Positions 1 through 9,831 of a stretch of 64,000 nucleotides of DNA are shown here, piece by piece. The translations under genes and the position numbers were made by a program. A model generated the notes under the pieces. That model worked only from the letters and a program-made list of their open reading frames with translations, was not told the origin of the DNA and made no database searches. The DNA comes from HK1 sp965220535 (GTDB lineage: Bacteria; Pseudomonadota; Gammaproteobacteria; HK1). Positions within the stretch are counted from its first letter, which is position 1. Every line of letters starts with the position of its first letter. The stretch lies in assembly GCA_965220535.1 (NCBI GenBank), contig OZ244833.1, forward strand, positions 3,162,001 through 3,226,000, given 5' to 3'.

Positions 1-1018
1 CGAAGTCGGTCGCGATGCCGCCTTGGAGGATCGCGAACGCATCAAGGAGCTTTTGGAGGGCTCCGACATGCTGTTCATCACCGCCGGTATGGGCGGAGGG
101 ACCGGCACCGGCGCTTCGCCGGTGATCGCCGGCCTCGCCCGCGAAATGGGGATTCTGACAGTGGCCGTCGTCACTCGTCCTTTTCCCTTCGAGCGCAATC
201 GTCGCATCAGGATTGCGGACGACGGTATCCGTGAACTGGCGCAAAACGTCGATTCGATGATCACCATCCCCAACGAAAGGCTGCTCAAGGTGCTCGGGGA
301 GAAAGTGAGCTTGGTCGATGCCTTCGCCGCCGCCAACGATGTTCTGTGCGGAGCGGTGCAGGGGATTGCCGACCTCATCACCCATACCGGGATGGTCAAC
401 GTCGATTTCGCCGATGTCCGGACGGTGATGTCGGAGAAGGGACCGGCGATGATGGGCTCGGGTCGGGCCAGCGGTCCGGATCGGGCCTCCGAAGCGACGG
501 ATGCGGCGGTGCGCTGTCCCCTGCTCGAAGATATCGACCTCAGCGGGGCGCGGGGGATACTGGTCAATATCAGTGCCCGCAACGATCTTTCGATCCAGGA
601 GCTGAGCCTCGTCGGGGAGACGATCGGGGAGTTCTCCTCGGACGATGCGATGGTGATCATCGGCACCACCTTGGACGATTCGATGGGCGACGATATCGCC
701 GTGACCGTGGTCGCGACCGGTCTGAGCGAACCCGGGCAAAAATTTCGGCAGGGGATGCGCTTGGTCGGCTCTTCGTCGGTCCCGACGAATCACGACGACG
801 CCCCGCCCGCCGATGGCGAGTCGAACGCCGGGGAGGCATTCGAAGACGAGCGGCAAAACGTCGCCGCGCCCGAGGCTTACCGACGCTCCTCCTACAAGGA
901 TTACGACGAGCCGACGTATATTCGCCAGGATGCCTCCTCGGGATACGACTCCAAGAGTCGGGGGGATGCGCGGGATATGATCAATATTCCCGACTTCCTG
1001 CGGCGTCAGGCGGACTGA
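1..1018 (+). CDS. ftsZ: Cell division protein FtsZ (5' end outside window)
   Basis: Tubulin-like GTPase that polymerises into the midcell division ring. The window opens inside the gene: the frame is already running at base 2 and has no start, leaving 338 residues. Visible are the tubulin signature GGGTGTG at visible residues 31-37, the T7 loop NVDFADV that completes the active site of the neighbouring subunit, a variable hydrophilic linker, and the C-terminal peptide INIPDFLRRQAD, which in known FtsZ binds FtsA and ZipA. lpxC follows on the same strand, the usual end of the division/cell-wall cluster in gammaproteobacteria. Identity is secure; only the N-terminal part of the GTPase domain is missing. 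Confidence 0.98.
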   Translation, partial: EVGRDAALEDRERIKELLEGSDMLFITAGMGGGTGTGASPVIAGLAREMGILTVAVVTRPFPFERNRRIRIADDGIRELAQNVDSMITIPNERLLKVLGEKVSLVDAFAAANDVLCGAVQGIADLITHTGMVNVDFADVRTVMSEKGPAMMGSGRASGPDRASEATDAAVRCPLLEDIDLSGARGILVNISARNDLSIQELSLVGETIGEFSSDDAMVIIGTTLDDSMGDDIAVTVVATGLSEPGQKFRQGMRLVGSSSVPTNHDDAPPADGESNAGEAFEDERQNVAAPEAYRRSSYKDYDEPTYIRQDASSGYDSKSRGDARDMINIPDFLRRQAD

Positions 1019-1602
1019 CAGGCGATTTCGCGCCCTTGGCTCTTCGAGAAGCGGTCGAAGAGCCAAGACGGCGGCCTTGGAAGGCTGCCGAAGAGGCCGG
1101 CGACGAGGATTCGCCGTCCTTCGCCGTCGTTCGCTGTTGCGCCGGCGAAAAAAAGAGTCCTTGGCTCGCCGGGCGATCCGAAGGCCTCGATGAATCGACG
1201 GTTGCCGAGGGCGTTATGAGGCGCTTTTCGACAAAAAAGAGAGTTTTTTCAAAATCCCGATGCTCCCGGAGGCTCGCCGGGCCGGAGGTGAATGGATGAT
1301 ATTTTGACCCGCGGATGATAATTTCGTGCGCGAAATATGCTAATATGCGCACTGTTCGGGCGGTCGTTTTCGAGGCTCTTTCGATCTTCGAAAAAACGAT
1401 GGCCCGATTTCGCAATCCCTTTTGTCGCTTTTTCGAAGCGGCCGATGTTACCTTTTTGCGGTACTTTTAGATGGGTAATCGATTATAGAGCGCATATCGG
1501 AATTCGGGTGCCGCGATCCGTGAAACTCGGTATGCGCTTTATCTGCCGGTCCTTCCCGAATTGAAGTCGCCATCGACATTTTCGAAGGAGAAGCGAGCGG
1601 CC
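1019..1602. other. Gap between ftsZ and lpxC
   Basis: No convincing gene. The first half is GC-rich and the part after about 1290 turns AT-rich. An extended -10 element is present (separate entry). Open frames here have no ribosome binding site and no recognisable similarity. Confidence 0.6.
1338..1346 (+). promoter_or_regulatory. Candidate extended -10 promoter for lpxC
   Basis: TGCTAATAT in a locally AT-rich stretch fits a TGn-TAATAT extended -10 box, about 260 bp before lpxC. No good -35 lies at the right distance: the TTGACC at 1304-1309 is too far away. Inference only. Confidence 0.3.
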
Positions 1603-2514
1603 ATGATCAGGCAGCGGACACTGAAAAATATTATCAAGGCGACAGGAGTCGGCCTGCATACCGGGCGGAAAGTCTATCTTTCGCTGCGCCCGGCCCCGGT
1701 CGATACCGGAATTGTCTTTCGTCGAGTCGATATCGATCCCGCGGTCGAAATTCGTGCCTGCCCGGAAAATGTCGGGGATACGCGGCTTTCGACCACTTTG
1801 TGCAAAGGCGATGTACGGGTTTCGACGGTCGAGCATTTGCTCTCGGCGATGGCGGGCATGGGGATCGACAACGCTTACGTCGATTTGGATGCCCCCGAAG
1901 TGCCGATCATGGATGGAAGCGCCGGGCCTTTCGTCTTCCTTCTTCAGTCGGCGGGGGTCAACGAACAGAACACCCCCAAACGATTTATCCGTATCGTCGA
2001 ACCGGTCCGCGAGCAGCAGGATGATAAATGGGTTTGTTTTCGCCCCTTCGACGGCTTCAAAGTCTCGTTTTCGATCGAATTCGACCATCCCGTTTTTCGT
2101 GAGGGGATCAATCAGGCGACCGTGGATTTTTCCACCACTTCCTTCGTCAAGGAAGTCAGTCGGGCGCGCACCTTCGGCTTCATGAGCGATATCGAACGCT
2201 TGCGCGAAAACAACCTCGCATTGGGCGGTACCTCCGACAACGCCATCCTCATCGACGACTATCGGGTTCTCAACGCCGAGGGACTTCGCTACCGGGACGA
2301 ATTCGTCAAACACAAGATGCTCGATGCGATCGGCGATCTTTATCTTCTAGGTCATGGACTCATCGGATCCTATAGCGGTCATAAATCGGGGCACGAGCTC
2401 AATAACAAACTCCTTAGAACCCTGATTTCGACCGAGAGCGCATGGGAGATGGTGGAGTTCGACGATGCCTCCGAAGTTCCTATCATTTATATGCAGCCGA
2501 CTTTTGCCGAATGA
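1603..2514 (+). CDS. lpxC: UDP-3-O-acyl-N-acetylglucosamine deacetylase
   Basis: Zinc-dependent cytoplasmic enzyme that removes the N-acetyl group in the committed step of lipid A synthesis. The 303-residue product matches the E. coli length (305) and aligns end to end, from MIRQRTLKNIIKATGVGLHTG-type N-terminus onward. Zinc ligands His78, His237 and Asp241 sit in STVEH and FVKHKMLDAIGD, and catalytic His264 is in SGHELNNK. The start was chosen by this alignment and by GAAGGAG 12 bases upstream; the frame is open further 5' but without similarity. It lies downstream of ftsZ, its normal place. The reverse-strand dciA-type gene converges on it. Confidence 0.97.
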   Translation: MIRQRTLKNIIKATGVGLHTGRKVYLSLRPAPVDTGIVFRRVDIDPAVEIRACPENVGDTRLSTTLCKGDVRVSTVEHLLSAMAGMGIDNAYVDLDAPEVPIMDGSAGPFVFLLQSAGVNEQNTPKRFIRIVEPVREQQDDKWVCFRPFDGFKVSFSIEFDHPVFREGINQATVDFSTTSFVKEVSRARTFGFMSDIERLRENNLALGGTSDNAILIDDYRVLNAEGLRYRDEFVKHKMLDAIGDLYLLGHGLIGSYSGHKSGHELNNKLLRTLISTESAWEMVEFDDASEVPIIYMQPTFAE

Positions 2515-2552
2515 GCCGATGCGCTCTTTTTAGCGCGCTCGCCCGCCGCCGT

Positions 2553-2588
2553 GTGGACAAGCATGTGGACAAGCATGTGGACAAGCAT
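2553..2588. repeat. 12-bp tandem repeat, 3 copies
   Basis: Three perfect copies of GTGGACAAGCAT, followed by a degenerate fourth, in the convergent gap between lpxC and the dciA-type gene. Confidence 0.9.
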
Positions 2589-2740
2589 GCGCACAAGGGC
2601 CGGCGCCCGGTTTTTACAAGGCGCGCCGCTCGGCCGATGCCTTTGAAAGCCTCGGCCCCGGCGGCGGCCCCGGCGGATGGACGACAATCCTTTCGATGAC
2701 GGCCCGGCGAGGCGATTCGCCCTTTGTCCCCGCGCTTTTT

Positions 2741-3136
2741 TCAAGACGATCTTTTTTCTTTCTCCCGCATCGACGCTTTGCGGGGGAGGATATCGGGCCG
2801 CACTCGGATATCGATGCGTCGAATATCGCTTTCGCCCAAGGCATGGGCGATGCGAGCGATGGCCTGCGGATTCAAAAAACGCAAGCGCAGGGCAGCGGCG
2901 GCGGAGTCCACGCTCAAAAGCAGCGTATCGCCTTTGATTTCACGAAAGCGGATCGTCCCTGCCGAATCGAAATCGGCTTTTGTTTCCGATGCGATGCATT
3001 GCGCCAGCAGGGCGTCCAAGCGCTCGAATTCCATCGCTTTTCGCACCAACTTCCCGGGCTCCGATCTCCTGTCGGCGATCATCGAACGAACGCTCTTCCA
3101 AGAAGAGTCCCGGGGTTTTTGCCGATCCTCATGCAT
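2741..3136 (-). CDS. dciA: DUF721 / DciA-type protein
   Basis: Small basic protein of 131 residues with the DUF721 core: a helical segment (RKAMEFERLDALLAQCI) followed by strands GDTLLLSVDSAAAALRLRF and RRIDIRVRP. DciA proteins are the ancestral loaders or operators of the DnaB helicase in bacteria without DnaC; that role is inferred from family and the helical N-terminus. A reverse-strand DUF721 gene between lpxC and secA is a recurring arrangement in gammaproteobacteria. The start is the ATG before HEDRQKPRD; the frame continues upstream without similarity, and a second ATG 16 residues later (MIADRR) is possible. Confidence 0.75.
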   Translation of the reverse strand: MHEDRQKPRDSSWKSVRSMIADRRSEPGKLVRKAMEFERLDALLAQCIASETKADFDSAGTIRFREIKGDTLLLSVDSAAAALRLRFLNPQAIARIAHALGESDIRRIDIRVRPDILPRKASMREKEKRSS

Positions 3137-3898
3137 ACTTCGCGCGCCTTTTATCGGACCGTCGAGATCGATCGCTTCGGCTTGATTGTAGGTGCAGGCG
3201 AGACGAAGGCGCAAATCCGAAGGTCGCGGGCTCGATCTTCGATGCCGGTCGTCGCCGGTCCTCGACTCGGGGCGGCGACGATATCGGAACGAGGCCTCGA
3301 TTCGTGCCCTCGGATTCGTGCCCGCAGCGCCGCCGCTTGCAAAAGCCGGCCGTGCAACCATCTGATGCGTACAATCCTCTTGCGATCCGAAACCGTCGTT
3401 TTTTCGATCCTTTTCTTTTGGAGGATGTGAATGATGCAATTTAAGCATCGGTTTGAGCATCGGTTTGAGCATCGGCGAGACCGACCATATCGAATCGAGC
3501 GATCTCGCATGGCTTCGGGCTCTTCTTTTCGGCGTTTTCTATTTTGCCGTTAAGGGTATTTGGACGCATGTTTTGGACGCATGTGATTGTGGGGAAAGGC
3601 GCTCGCTCTTTTGACTCTCGGTATCTCTTGGATCGTCTATGCCTTTCTTGCCCCCGGCATCGTGGAAAACCATCTGCGCAAACAAGGCTATAGACCCCTC
3701 GATCGATAAACGCAAGCCATGCAAAGACATCTCGCTCGCCCAATTCATTTTCGAGAAAGGACCCCATGCCATCGATATCGATGCCCCCGATGTCGATATC
3801 CCCGATCTCGATGCCCTTGGCATCGAGGGGGATCGTATCGCTGACGATCGTCGCAAGCCCCTCGCAAGCCATCGTTCACCCCCTCACCGAGCAGCCAG
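3137..3898. other. Gap before secA with tandem repeats
   Basis: No supportable gene in about 760 bp. The region has low-complexity ATCGAT/GATATC-rich sequence at 3765-3840 that reads as Asp-Ile-Asp repeats in either direction, a 12-bp tandem repeat (separate entry) and a 10-bp near-duplication GGACGCATGT around 3561-3582. No secM-like leader was recognised, although this is where E. coli has one. Confidence 0.5.
3445..3476. repeat. 12-bp tandem repeat, 2.7 copies
   Basis: Unit GCATCGGTTTGA occurs twice perfectly and then as a truncated third copy. Confidence 0.85.
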
Positions 3899-6700
3899 AT
3901 GATCAAGGATCTATTCAAGAAAATCGTCGGCAGTCGCAATGATCGTCAGTTGCGCAAGATGCGCCGTGCCGTGGTGCGGACGAATGCCCTCGAAGCGCAA
4001 TTTTCCGCTCTCGGCGATGCCGAATTGCAGGCATGCACCGACGCTTTTCGCGCTCGGACAGAGCGCGGCGAGAGCTTGGAATCGATCCTGCCCGAGGCCT
4101 TCGCGGTGGTTCGCGAGGCGAGTCGGCGGGTTCTCGAGATGCGTCATTTCGATGTTCAGTTGATCGGCGGCATCGCCTTGCACGAAGGACATATCGCGGA
4201 AATGCGCACCGGCGAGGGCAAGACCCTCGCCGCGACTCTGCCCGCCTACCTCAATGCCTTGGGCGGGCGCGGGGTGCATGTCGTTACCGTCAACGATTAC
4301 CTCGCGCGGCGGGACGGGGAGTGGATGGGAGCCATTTATCGATTCTTGGGTTTGCGCACCGGCGTGGTGGTGCCGGGGATGGAAGCGCGCGACAAGCACG
4401 ATGCCTATGCCGCGGATATCGTCTATGCGACCAACAACGAGCTCGGCTTCGACTATTTGCGCGACAACATGGCTTTCAGCGACGCCGACAAGATGCAGCG
4501 CGAGCTCCACTTCGCGATCGTCGACGAGGTGGATTCGATTTTGATCGACGAAGCGCGCACGCCCTTGATCATCTCCGGCCCCACCGACGAGAACTCCGAT
4601 CTCTACCAGCGTGTCGATCGGGTGATTCCGCAGTTGAAGCGTCAGCAAGAAGAGGATGGTCCGGGGGATTATTCGGTCGATGAAAAAGCCAAGCAGGTGC
4701 ATATCACCGAGGAGGGGCACGAGAGGGTCGAATCCCTTTTGAGCGATGCCGGTATTTTGTCGGCGGGGGAGAGCCTCTACGATTCCGCCAATATCGCGTT
4801 GGTCCACCATCTCAATGCCGGTTTGCGAGCGCACGCCCTTTATGCCCGCAATGTCGAATATATCGTCCGCGACCGGCAGATCGTCATCGTCGACGAATTC
4901 ACCGGACGGACGATGCCGGGAAGGCGGTGGTCCGAGGGGCTGCACCAAGCGATCGAGGCCAAAGAGGGGGTGCCGATCCAAAACGAGAATCAGACCCTGG
5001 CCTCGATCACCTTCCAAAACTACTTTCGCCAATACGAAAAACTCGCGGGCATGACCGGCACCGCCGATACCGAGGCGGCGGAATTCCAGCAGATCTACAA
5101 GCTCGAAGTCGTGATCATCCCGACCCACAAGCCGATGATCCGGGACGATATGGCGGATCTCGTTTTCTTGACCCAGGAGGAAAAATTCGAGGCGGTCCTC
5201 GAAGATATCCGCGATTGCGTCGCCCGCCGTCAGCCGGTTCTGGTCGGCACCACATCGATCGAGACCTCGGAACTCTTGGCGGGGATGATGAACGACGCGG
5301 GGATCCCCCACGAGGTGCTCAACGCCAAGCAGCATGCGCGCGAGGCGGTGATCGTGGCCCAGGCGGGTCGCCCGGGGGCGATCACCATCGCCACCAATAT
5401 GGCGGGTCGGGGAACCGATATCGTCCTCGGCGGAAACCTCGCCACGGAGCTCGCCGATCTTCCGGACGCGGCCGACGAAGCGAGCGGCGATGCGGTGCGC
5501 CGTGAATGGCGCGAACGTCACGATGCGGTGATCGCCGCCGGCGGCTTGCATATCATCGGTACCGAACGCCACGACTCGCGCCGTATCGACAACCAGCTTA
5601 GAGGGCGCTCCGGGCGCCAGGGGGATCCCGGATCCAGTCGCTTCTATCTTTCGCTCAAGGACGATTTGATGCGGCGTTTCGCCTCGGAGCGGGTCGGCTC
5701 GCTGATGCAAAGGCTCGGGATGCAGCAAGGCGAGGCGATCGAGCATAAATGGGTCAGTCGGGCGATCGAGAACGCCCAGCGCAAGGTCGAGGCCCATAAC
5801 TTCGATATCCGCAAACAGCTGCTGGAATACGACGATGTTGCCAACGATCAACGCAAGGAGATCTACACGCTACGCAACGAATTGATGGCGGTGGAGGATG
5901 TCTCGGATCAGATAAAGACCATGCGCGAGGATGTGGTGCATAAGGTCATCGACACCTTCATCCCCCGCGAAAGCCTCGACGAGCAATGGGATATCGACGG
6001 TCTCGAGGAGGCTTTGGAGCGCGAATTCGCGTTGCCGCTCCCGGTGCGTCGCTGGCTCGACGAGGACGAGAATCTTTACGAGGAGCCGCTGCGCCGGCGG
6101 ATATTGGAGACGATCGTCGACCGCTACGGGGAAAAGGAAACGCTGGCCGGGGCCCAGGTGATGCGCCATTTCGAAAAAGCGGTTACCTTGCAGATCCTCG
6201 ATCGATGCTGGAAGGAACATCTGGCGTCGATGGACTACCTGCGCCAAGGGATCGGCCTGCGCGGCTATGCCCAGAAGAATCCGAAGCAGGAGTACAAGCG
6301 CGAAGCCTTCGAGATGTTCCACGCGTTGACCGAGCGACTCAAGACCGAGATCGTCTCTTTGCTTTCGAAGGTGCAGGTGCGGGCGGAGGAGGATGTCAAA
6401 GCGGTCGAGGCCCAGCGCCGGCGGCAGGCGGCGGTCGAATATCTGCGCCCCTCGTTGTCGGGCGCCGACGCTCCCGGGCAAAATGCCGCTGACCCGTCCG
6501 GCTTGCGGCCAAGTCCGGGATCCGCGGTGGCTGCCGGCAGACCCTTAGGAGGGCCGCCGAGCGATAACGACGCGGCGGCGGAAGGGGCGCGGGGGGGTAC
6601 GACCTTCGTCAGGGAAAGCCGCAAGATCGGTCGCAACGAACCCTGCCCTTGCGGTTCGGGCAAGAAATACAAGCATTGTTGCGGACGCCCCGCCGCTTAG
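3899..6700 (+). CDS. secA: Preprotein translocase ATPase SecA
   Basis: Motor ATPase that pushes unfolded preproteins through SecYEG. The full-length product is 933 residues. Order of domains: N-terminal helices, nucleotide-binding domain 1 with Walker A MRTGEGKT (residues 102-109) and DEVD (209-212), preprotein cross-linking domain, nucleotide-binding domain 2 with ATNMAGRGTDIVLGG, helical scaffold and wing domains, a variable linker, and the C-terminal zinc motif CPCGSGKKYKHCCG that binds SecB and lipids. The ATG before IKDLFKKIVGSRNDR fits the family start; the ribosome binding site is poor. argJ follows on the same strand, as in Pseudomonas and relatives. Confidence 0.99.
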   Translation: MIKDLFKKIVGSRNDRQLRKMRRAVVRTNALEAQFSALGDAELQACTDAFRARTERGESLESILPEAFAVVREASRRVLEMRHFDVQLIGGIALHEGHIAEMRTGEGKTLAATLPAYLNALGGRGVHVVTVNDYLARRDGEWMGAIYRFLGLRTGVVVPGMEARDKHDAYAADIVYATNNELGFDYLRDNMAFSDADKMQRELHFAIVDEVDSILIDEARTPLIISGPTDENSDLYQRVDRVIPQLKRQQEEDGPGDYSVDEKAKQVHITEEGHERVESLLSDAGILSAGESLYDSANIALVHHLNAGLRAHALYARNVEYIVRDRQIVIVDEFTGRTMPGRRWSEGLHQAIEAKEGVPIQNENQTLASITFQNYFRQYEKLAGMTGTADTEAAEFQQIYKLEVVIIPTHKPMIRDDMADLVFLTQEEKFEAVLEDIRDCVARRQPVLVGTTSIETSELLAGMMNDAGIPHEVLNAKQHAREAVIVAQAGRPGAITIATNMAGRGTDIVLGGNLATELADLPDAADEASGDAVRREWRERHDAVIAAGGLHIIGTERHDSRRIDNQLRGRSGRQGDPGSSRFYLSLKDDLMRRFASERVGSLMQRLGMQQGEAIEHKWVSRAIENAQRKVEAHNFDIRKQLLEYDDVANDQRKEIYTLRNELMAVEDVSDQIKTMREDVVHKVIDTFIPRESLDEQWDIDGLEEALEREFALPLPVRRWLDEDENLYEEPLRRRILETIVDRYGEKETLAGAQVMRHFEKAVTLQILDRCWKEHLASMDYLRQGIGLRGYAQKNPKQEYKREAFEMFHALTERLKTEIVSLLSKVQVRAEEDVKAVEAQRRRQAAVEYLRPSLSGADAPGQNAADPSGLRPSPGSAVAAGRPLGGPPSDNDAAAEGARGGTTFVRESRKIGRNEPCPCGSGKKYKHCCGRPAA

Positions 6701-6776
6701 AAGACGCAGCGTTTCCGGTCGGGGAAAACCCTCGCCCGGTCTTGAGTTGCCCGGTGGCTTTCGAGGAGGCGAAAAA

Positions 6777-8009
6777 ATGCCGGTCGGATTGAGTGCCCCC
6801 GAATCGTTGACCCCCATCGACGGGGTAGCGGTGGGAGCGGCGGCGATGGGCGGCCGTAGCAAGCCCCGCGATGACTTGACCCTCTTCGCTTTTTCCCGCG
6901 AAACGCAAGTGGCGGCGACCTTCACCGACAACGCCTTTTGCGCGGCCCCGGTGGTCGTCGCCCGCGCCAATATGGCCCAGGCTCGACCGCGCTATCTGCT
7001 GGTCAATGTCGGCAGCGCCAACGCCGGTACCGGGGAGCGCGGCATCGCCGATGCCCGTCGTTGTTGCGCGTTGGTTGCCGAGGCCGTCTCGGCCCGCGAT
7101 GCCGGCGCGGCCGCCGAATCGGTGCTGCCCTTTTCCACCGGGGTGATCGGCGAGCCCCTGCCGATGGAGCGGATCGCCCGTGCCATTCCCGAGGCCTTCG
7201 AATCCTTGCGCGCCGATGGCTGGCACGACGCCGCCGCCGCCATCCTCACCACCGATATCCTCCCCAAGGGGATCTCCTTGTCGCGGCGGATCGGCACGCA
7301 GTCGGTGCGTGTGACCGGAATTGCCAAGGGCTCGGGGATGATCCGCCCGAATATGGCCACGATGCTGGCCTTCATCGCCACCGATGCGAGGGTCGAGGCC
7401 GGGGTCTTGGAGGCGGTTTTGCGCAAGGCGGTGCAAGGGAGTTTCAATCGCATCAGCGTCGACGGCGATACCTCCACCAACGATGCCTGCGTTCTCGCCG
7501 CCACCGGTGCCGCGGGCAACGAGCCGATCGCGCTCGACAGCCATCAGTGCGCCGAATTCGCCGCCCTCGTCGGCGAGGCCACCGCTTTCCTTGCCCAAGC
7601 GATCGTGCGCGACGGCGAGGGAGCGACGAAATTCGTCGAGGTCGAGGTGATCGAGGGCGGCAGCGAGGACGAATGCCTGCAAGTTGCGCAAACCGTGGCC
7701 CATTCGCCTTTGGTCAAGACCGCCTTGTACGCCGGCGATGCGAACTGGGGGCGGATCTTGGCGGCGGTGGGGCGGGCGGGACTGCCGGATCTCGATATCA
7801 CCCGTATCCGCATCTGGTTGGGGGAGGTATGCATCGTCAGCGCCGGGGCCCGCGACTCGGGCTATCGCGAAGAGGCGGGGGCCGCGGTTCTCGCCCGCGA
7901 GGAGATTCGCATTCGTATCGCCTTGGGCCGGGGGGAGGCGGTGGATCGGATGTGGACCTGCGATTTCTCCCATGAATATGTCAGCATCAACGCCGACTAT
8001 CGCTCTTGA
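6777..8009 (+). CDS. argJ: Bifunctional glutamate N-acetyltransferase / amino-acid acetyltransferase ArgJ
   Basis: Transfers acetyl between N-acetylornithine and glutamate, and can acetylate glutamate from acetyl-CoA, recycling the acetyl group in arginine synthesis. The 410-residue precursor cleaves itself before the nucleophile Thr195 in NMATMLAF, giving the two chains of the mature enzyme. The oxyanion-hole region PFSTGVIGE lies at residues 118-126. The ATG was chosen because GAGGAGG precedes it by seven bases and MPVGLSAPESL matches family N-termini. It sits between secA and a MutT-type gene, a conserved gammaproteobacterial order. Whether the acetyl-CoA activity is kept cannot be told from sequence. 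Confidence 0.97.
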   Translation: MPVGLSAPESLTPIDGVAVGAAAMGGRSKPRDDLTLFAFSRETQVAATFTDNAFCAAPVVVARANMAQARPRYLLVNVGSANAGTGERGIADARRCCALVAEAVSARDAGAAAESVLPFSTGVIGEPLPMERIARAIPEAFESLRADGWHDAAAAILTTDILPKGISLSRRIGTQSVRVTGIAKGSGMIRPNMATMLAFIATDARVEAGVLEAVLRKAVQGSFNRISVDGDTSTNDACVLAATGAAGNEPIALDSHQCAEFAALVGEATAFLAQAIVRDGEGATKFVEVEVIEGGSEDECLQVAQTVAHSPLVKTALYAGDANWGRILAAVGRAGLPDLDITRIRIWLGEVCIVSAGARDSGYREEAGAAVLAREEIRIRIALGRGEAVDRMWTCDFSHEYVSINADYRS

Positions 8010-8020
8010 TGCCTAAGATC

Positions 8021-8053
8021 TCGGGTAGAAGTCGGGTAGAGCTCGGGTAGAAG
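8021..8053. repeat. 11-bp tandem repeat, 3 copies
   Basis: Unit TCGGGTAGAAG occurs three times (one copy ends GC), and a fourth partial copy runs into the ribosome binding site of the next gene. It fills the argJ to Nudix-gene gap. Confidence 0.85.
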
Positions 8054-8066
8054 TCGGGAGGAATCG

Positions 8067-9158
8067 ATGTCTCGGGCTCGTCATTCGCTCGCCCGTCGCC
8101 TGACGATCGGGCATGACGATCGGGCGAGGAGATCTCCTCGAGAGCGAGGGATGAGCGGCGACCCCTCGCCCCTCGCTATCCATGTGGTCGCCGGGGCGGT
8201 CCTCGATCCCGACGAACGCAATGTCCTGGTGGCCCGTCGCTTGCATGGGCGCTTCCCCGGTCTTAGGGAATTTCCCGGGGGCAAGATCGAGCCCGGCGAA
8301 TCCCGTATCGAATGTCTCGCCCGCGAGCTTGCCGAGGAAGTCGGCATTCGCATCGAGAGCGCCCGTCCCCTGATCCGCCTGCGCCATCGCGACCTCGAAA
8401 GAGAAATCGATCTCGATATCTGGCGGGTGGAGTCTTTCGGCGGCCAAGCCTGGGGTCGCGAGGGACAGCCGATCGAATGGCTGCCTATCGAAAGCCTGGA
8501 GCCTTCGACTTTCCTGCCCGCGAATATGCCGGTGATCACCGCATTGCAGCTGCCTTCGCGCTATCTCATCACACCGGAGCCGCAGGGCGATCCGAGGGCT
8601 TTTTTGCAGCGTCTTGCGGATCGTCTCGCCCGCGGCTTCGATCTGGTGCAGCTGCGCGGGAAAGGGATCGAGAACGAGCAAGAAATGCTCTCGCTCGCTC
8701 GCGAAGCGGCAGCCCTGTGTCATCGTGCCGAGGCGAAGCTCCTCGTCAACGCCGCTCCTTGCCTTGCCCTTCGTTCCGGGGCCGACGGCGTGCACCTCGA
8801 CTCCCGGCGATTGACCCTCCTCGGCGAGGGGGCGGCGGGTTCTTGCGCCGCCGATATCGAGGCATTGGAGGCGTTGCGCCGCCGCGGCGCTTTGATCGCC
8901 GCTTCTTGCCACGACGAACGAGAAATCGAATTTTTAGCGCGGCTGCGCTGCGATTTCGCGGTATTGGGGCCGGTGCGCCCGACCACGACCCACCCCGACG
9001 CCGCCGCGATGGGCTGGAAGCGATTCGCCGCCCTCGTGCACCGGGCAGGAATTCCGATCTTCGCTCTCGGAGGGCTCGAAGAGGGGGATGCCCGTCTCGC
9101 CTACGAATACGGGGCCCAGGGAATCGCCGCCATCCGAGCCTTTTGGGGCGATGGATAA
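8067..9158 (+). CDS. Nudix hydrolase (MutT-type) fused to a ThiE-like domain
   Basis: Two-domain protein of 363 residues. Residues 38-160 form a Nudix domain with the box G-x5-E-x7-REL-AEEVG (starting GGKIEPGE), expected to clear oxidised nucleotides such as 8-oxo-dGTP in the manner of MutT. Residues 165-363 form a TIM-barrel domain related to thiamine-phosphate synthase (LVQLRGKG, DGVHLDSRRL, LGPVRPTTTHP, ALGGL). The fusion next to argJ/secA is known in gammaproteobacteria, and the ThiE half often lacks proven activity. GGAGG sits five bases before the chosen ATG, but similarity begins only near residue 36, so the ATG at 8151 (MSGDPSPLAIHVVAG) is a real alternative. Confidence 0.9.
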   Translation: MSRARHSLARRLTIGHDDRARRSPRERGMSGDPSPLAIHVVAGAVLDPDERNVLVARRLHGRFPGLREFPGGKIEPGESRIECLARELAEEVGIRIESARPLIRLRHRDLEREIDLDIWRVESFGGQAWGREGQPIEWLPIESLEPSTFLPANMPVITALQLPSRYLITPEPQGDPRAFLQRLADRLARGFDLVQLRGKGIENEQEMLSLAREAAALCHRAEAKLLVNAAPCLALRSGADGVHLDSRRLTLLGEGAAGSCAADIEALEALRRRGALIAASCHDEREIEFLARLRCDFAVLGPVRPTTTHPDAAAMGWKRFAALVHRAGIPIFALGGLEEGDARLAYEYGAQGIAAIRAFWGDG

Positions 9159-9452
9159 GCCCTTGTCGATATATCCCTTCGATCTTCGAAGAGCCGAGCC
9201 CGGCAAGCGAAGATCCGCTGCGAGGATTCGACCGATCCCGCGTTTCGCCCTCTCTTCATGCTCGACTTCGAAGACGCGTCTCTCGCGGGGACACTGGCGA
9301 ATCCCCGCCGAATCCCCGCCGGGTTTTGCGGGCGATGCCGTATCACGCTTCGATGACGCGCTTCGTTCTCTTCCTTCGGCATTCCCCCGCTCTAGAGTGA
9401 TTCGAAACACTCTTCAAAACCTGATCCGATGGGATAAGGGAGCGGCTTCACG
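9159..9452. other. Gap before the IS remnant
   Basis: About 290 bp with no gene or RNA that I can support. The left end of the decayed IS3 element is probably somewhere near 9400, but I could not identify terminal inverted repeats. Confidence 0.4.
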
Positions 9453-9831
9453 ATGAAAAAAGAGCATACCGAGCCCGCCGGAACCAAAGCCGCGAAGACT
9501 TCGCTTGGAGAGGGTCGGTTTTCGACCGGGAAGCGAAGAATGACCGCCTCGCCTAAGCGAAGAGGCCGCGCTGCGGGCGATGAAGGGTGATGATATGGAA
9601 CGCATCGCCCGGAGTTTTAGGTGTCGGCAAGCGATGTCAGCCGCCGGCATGAGAGCTTTATAGCCGGGGGCATCGGTTGCTTGAAGTCCCGGGCGAGCGA
9701 TACCTAAGACACAGCGATCGACCGACCGCACGCCAAAGCGGGCGACTCACCATGGCCAACGAGCGTCTCGACGAGAAGATCGAGAGGATGGAAGCCGGCC
9801 GCCCTTTCGACAGGCGCAGGTCAAAGCGATG
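9453..9831 (+). pseudogene. IS3 OrfA remnant (frameshifted)
   Basis: An ATG preceded by AAGGGAG opens a 45-codon frame (GEGRFSTGKRR) resembling the OrfA start. The similarity then moves to another frame, with LSEEAALRAMKGDDMERIARSF corresponding to the OrfA helix-turn-helix (this frame ends at a TAG near 9660), and then again to the frame reading NERLDEKIERMEAGRP, which ends in RRRSKR and a stop. At least two frameshifts separate these blocks, so no functional protein is made. Confidence 0.7.

Noticed and set aside
2521..2536. Short hairpin after lpxC as a terminator
   Set aside because: The stem is only five base pairs (GCGCT/AGCGC) with the T residues in the loop, not after it.
3441..3872. 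143-codon reverse frame with Asp-Ile-Gly repeats and AQTDAQTDA
   Set aside because: The repeats come from low-complexity and 12-bp tandem DNA. There is no ribosome binding site and no similarity.
3911..5851. 646-codon open frame on the strand opposite secA
   Set aside because: It is antisense to a certain gene, has no plausible ribosome binding site and no family similarity. Long antisense frames are expected with this codon usage.
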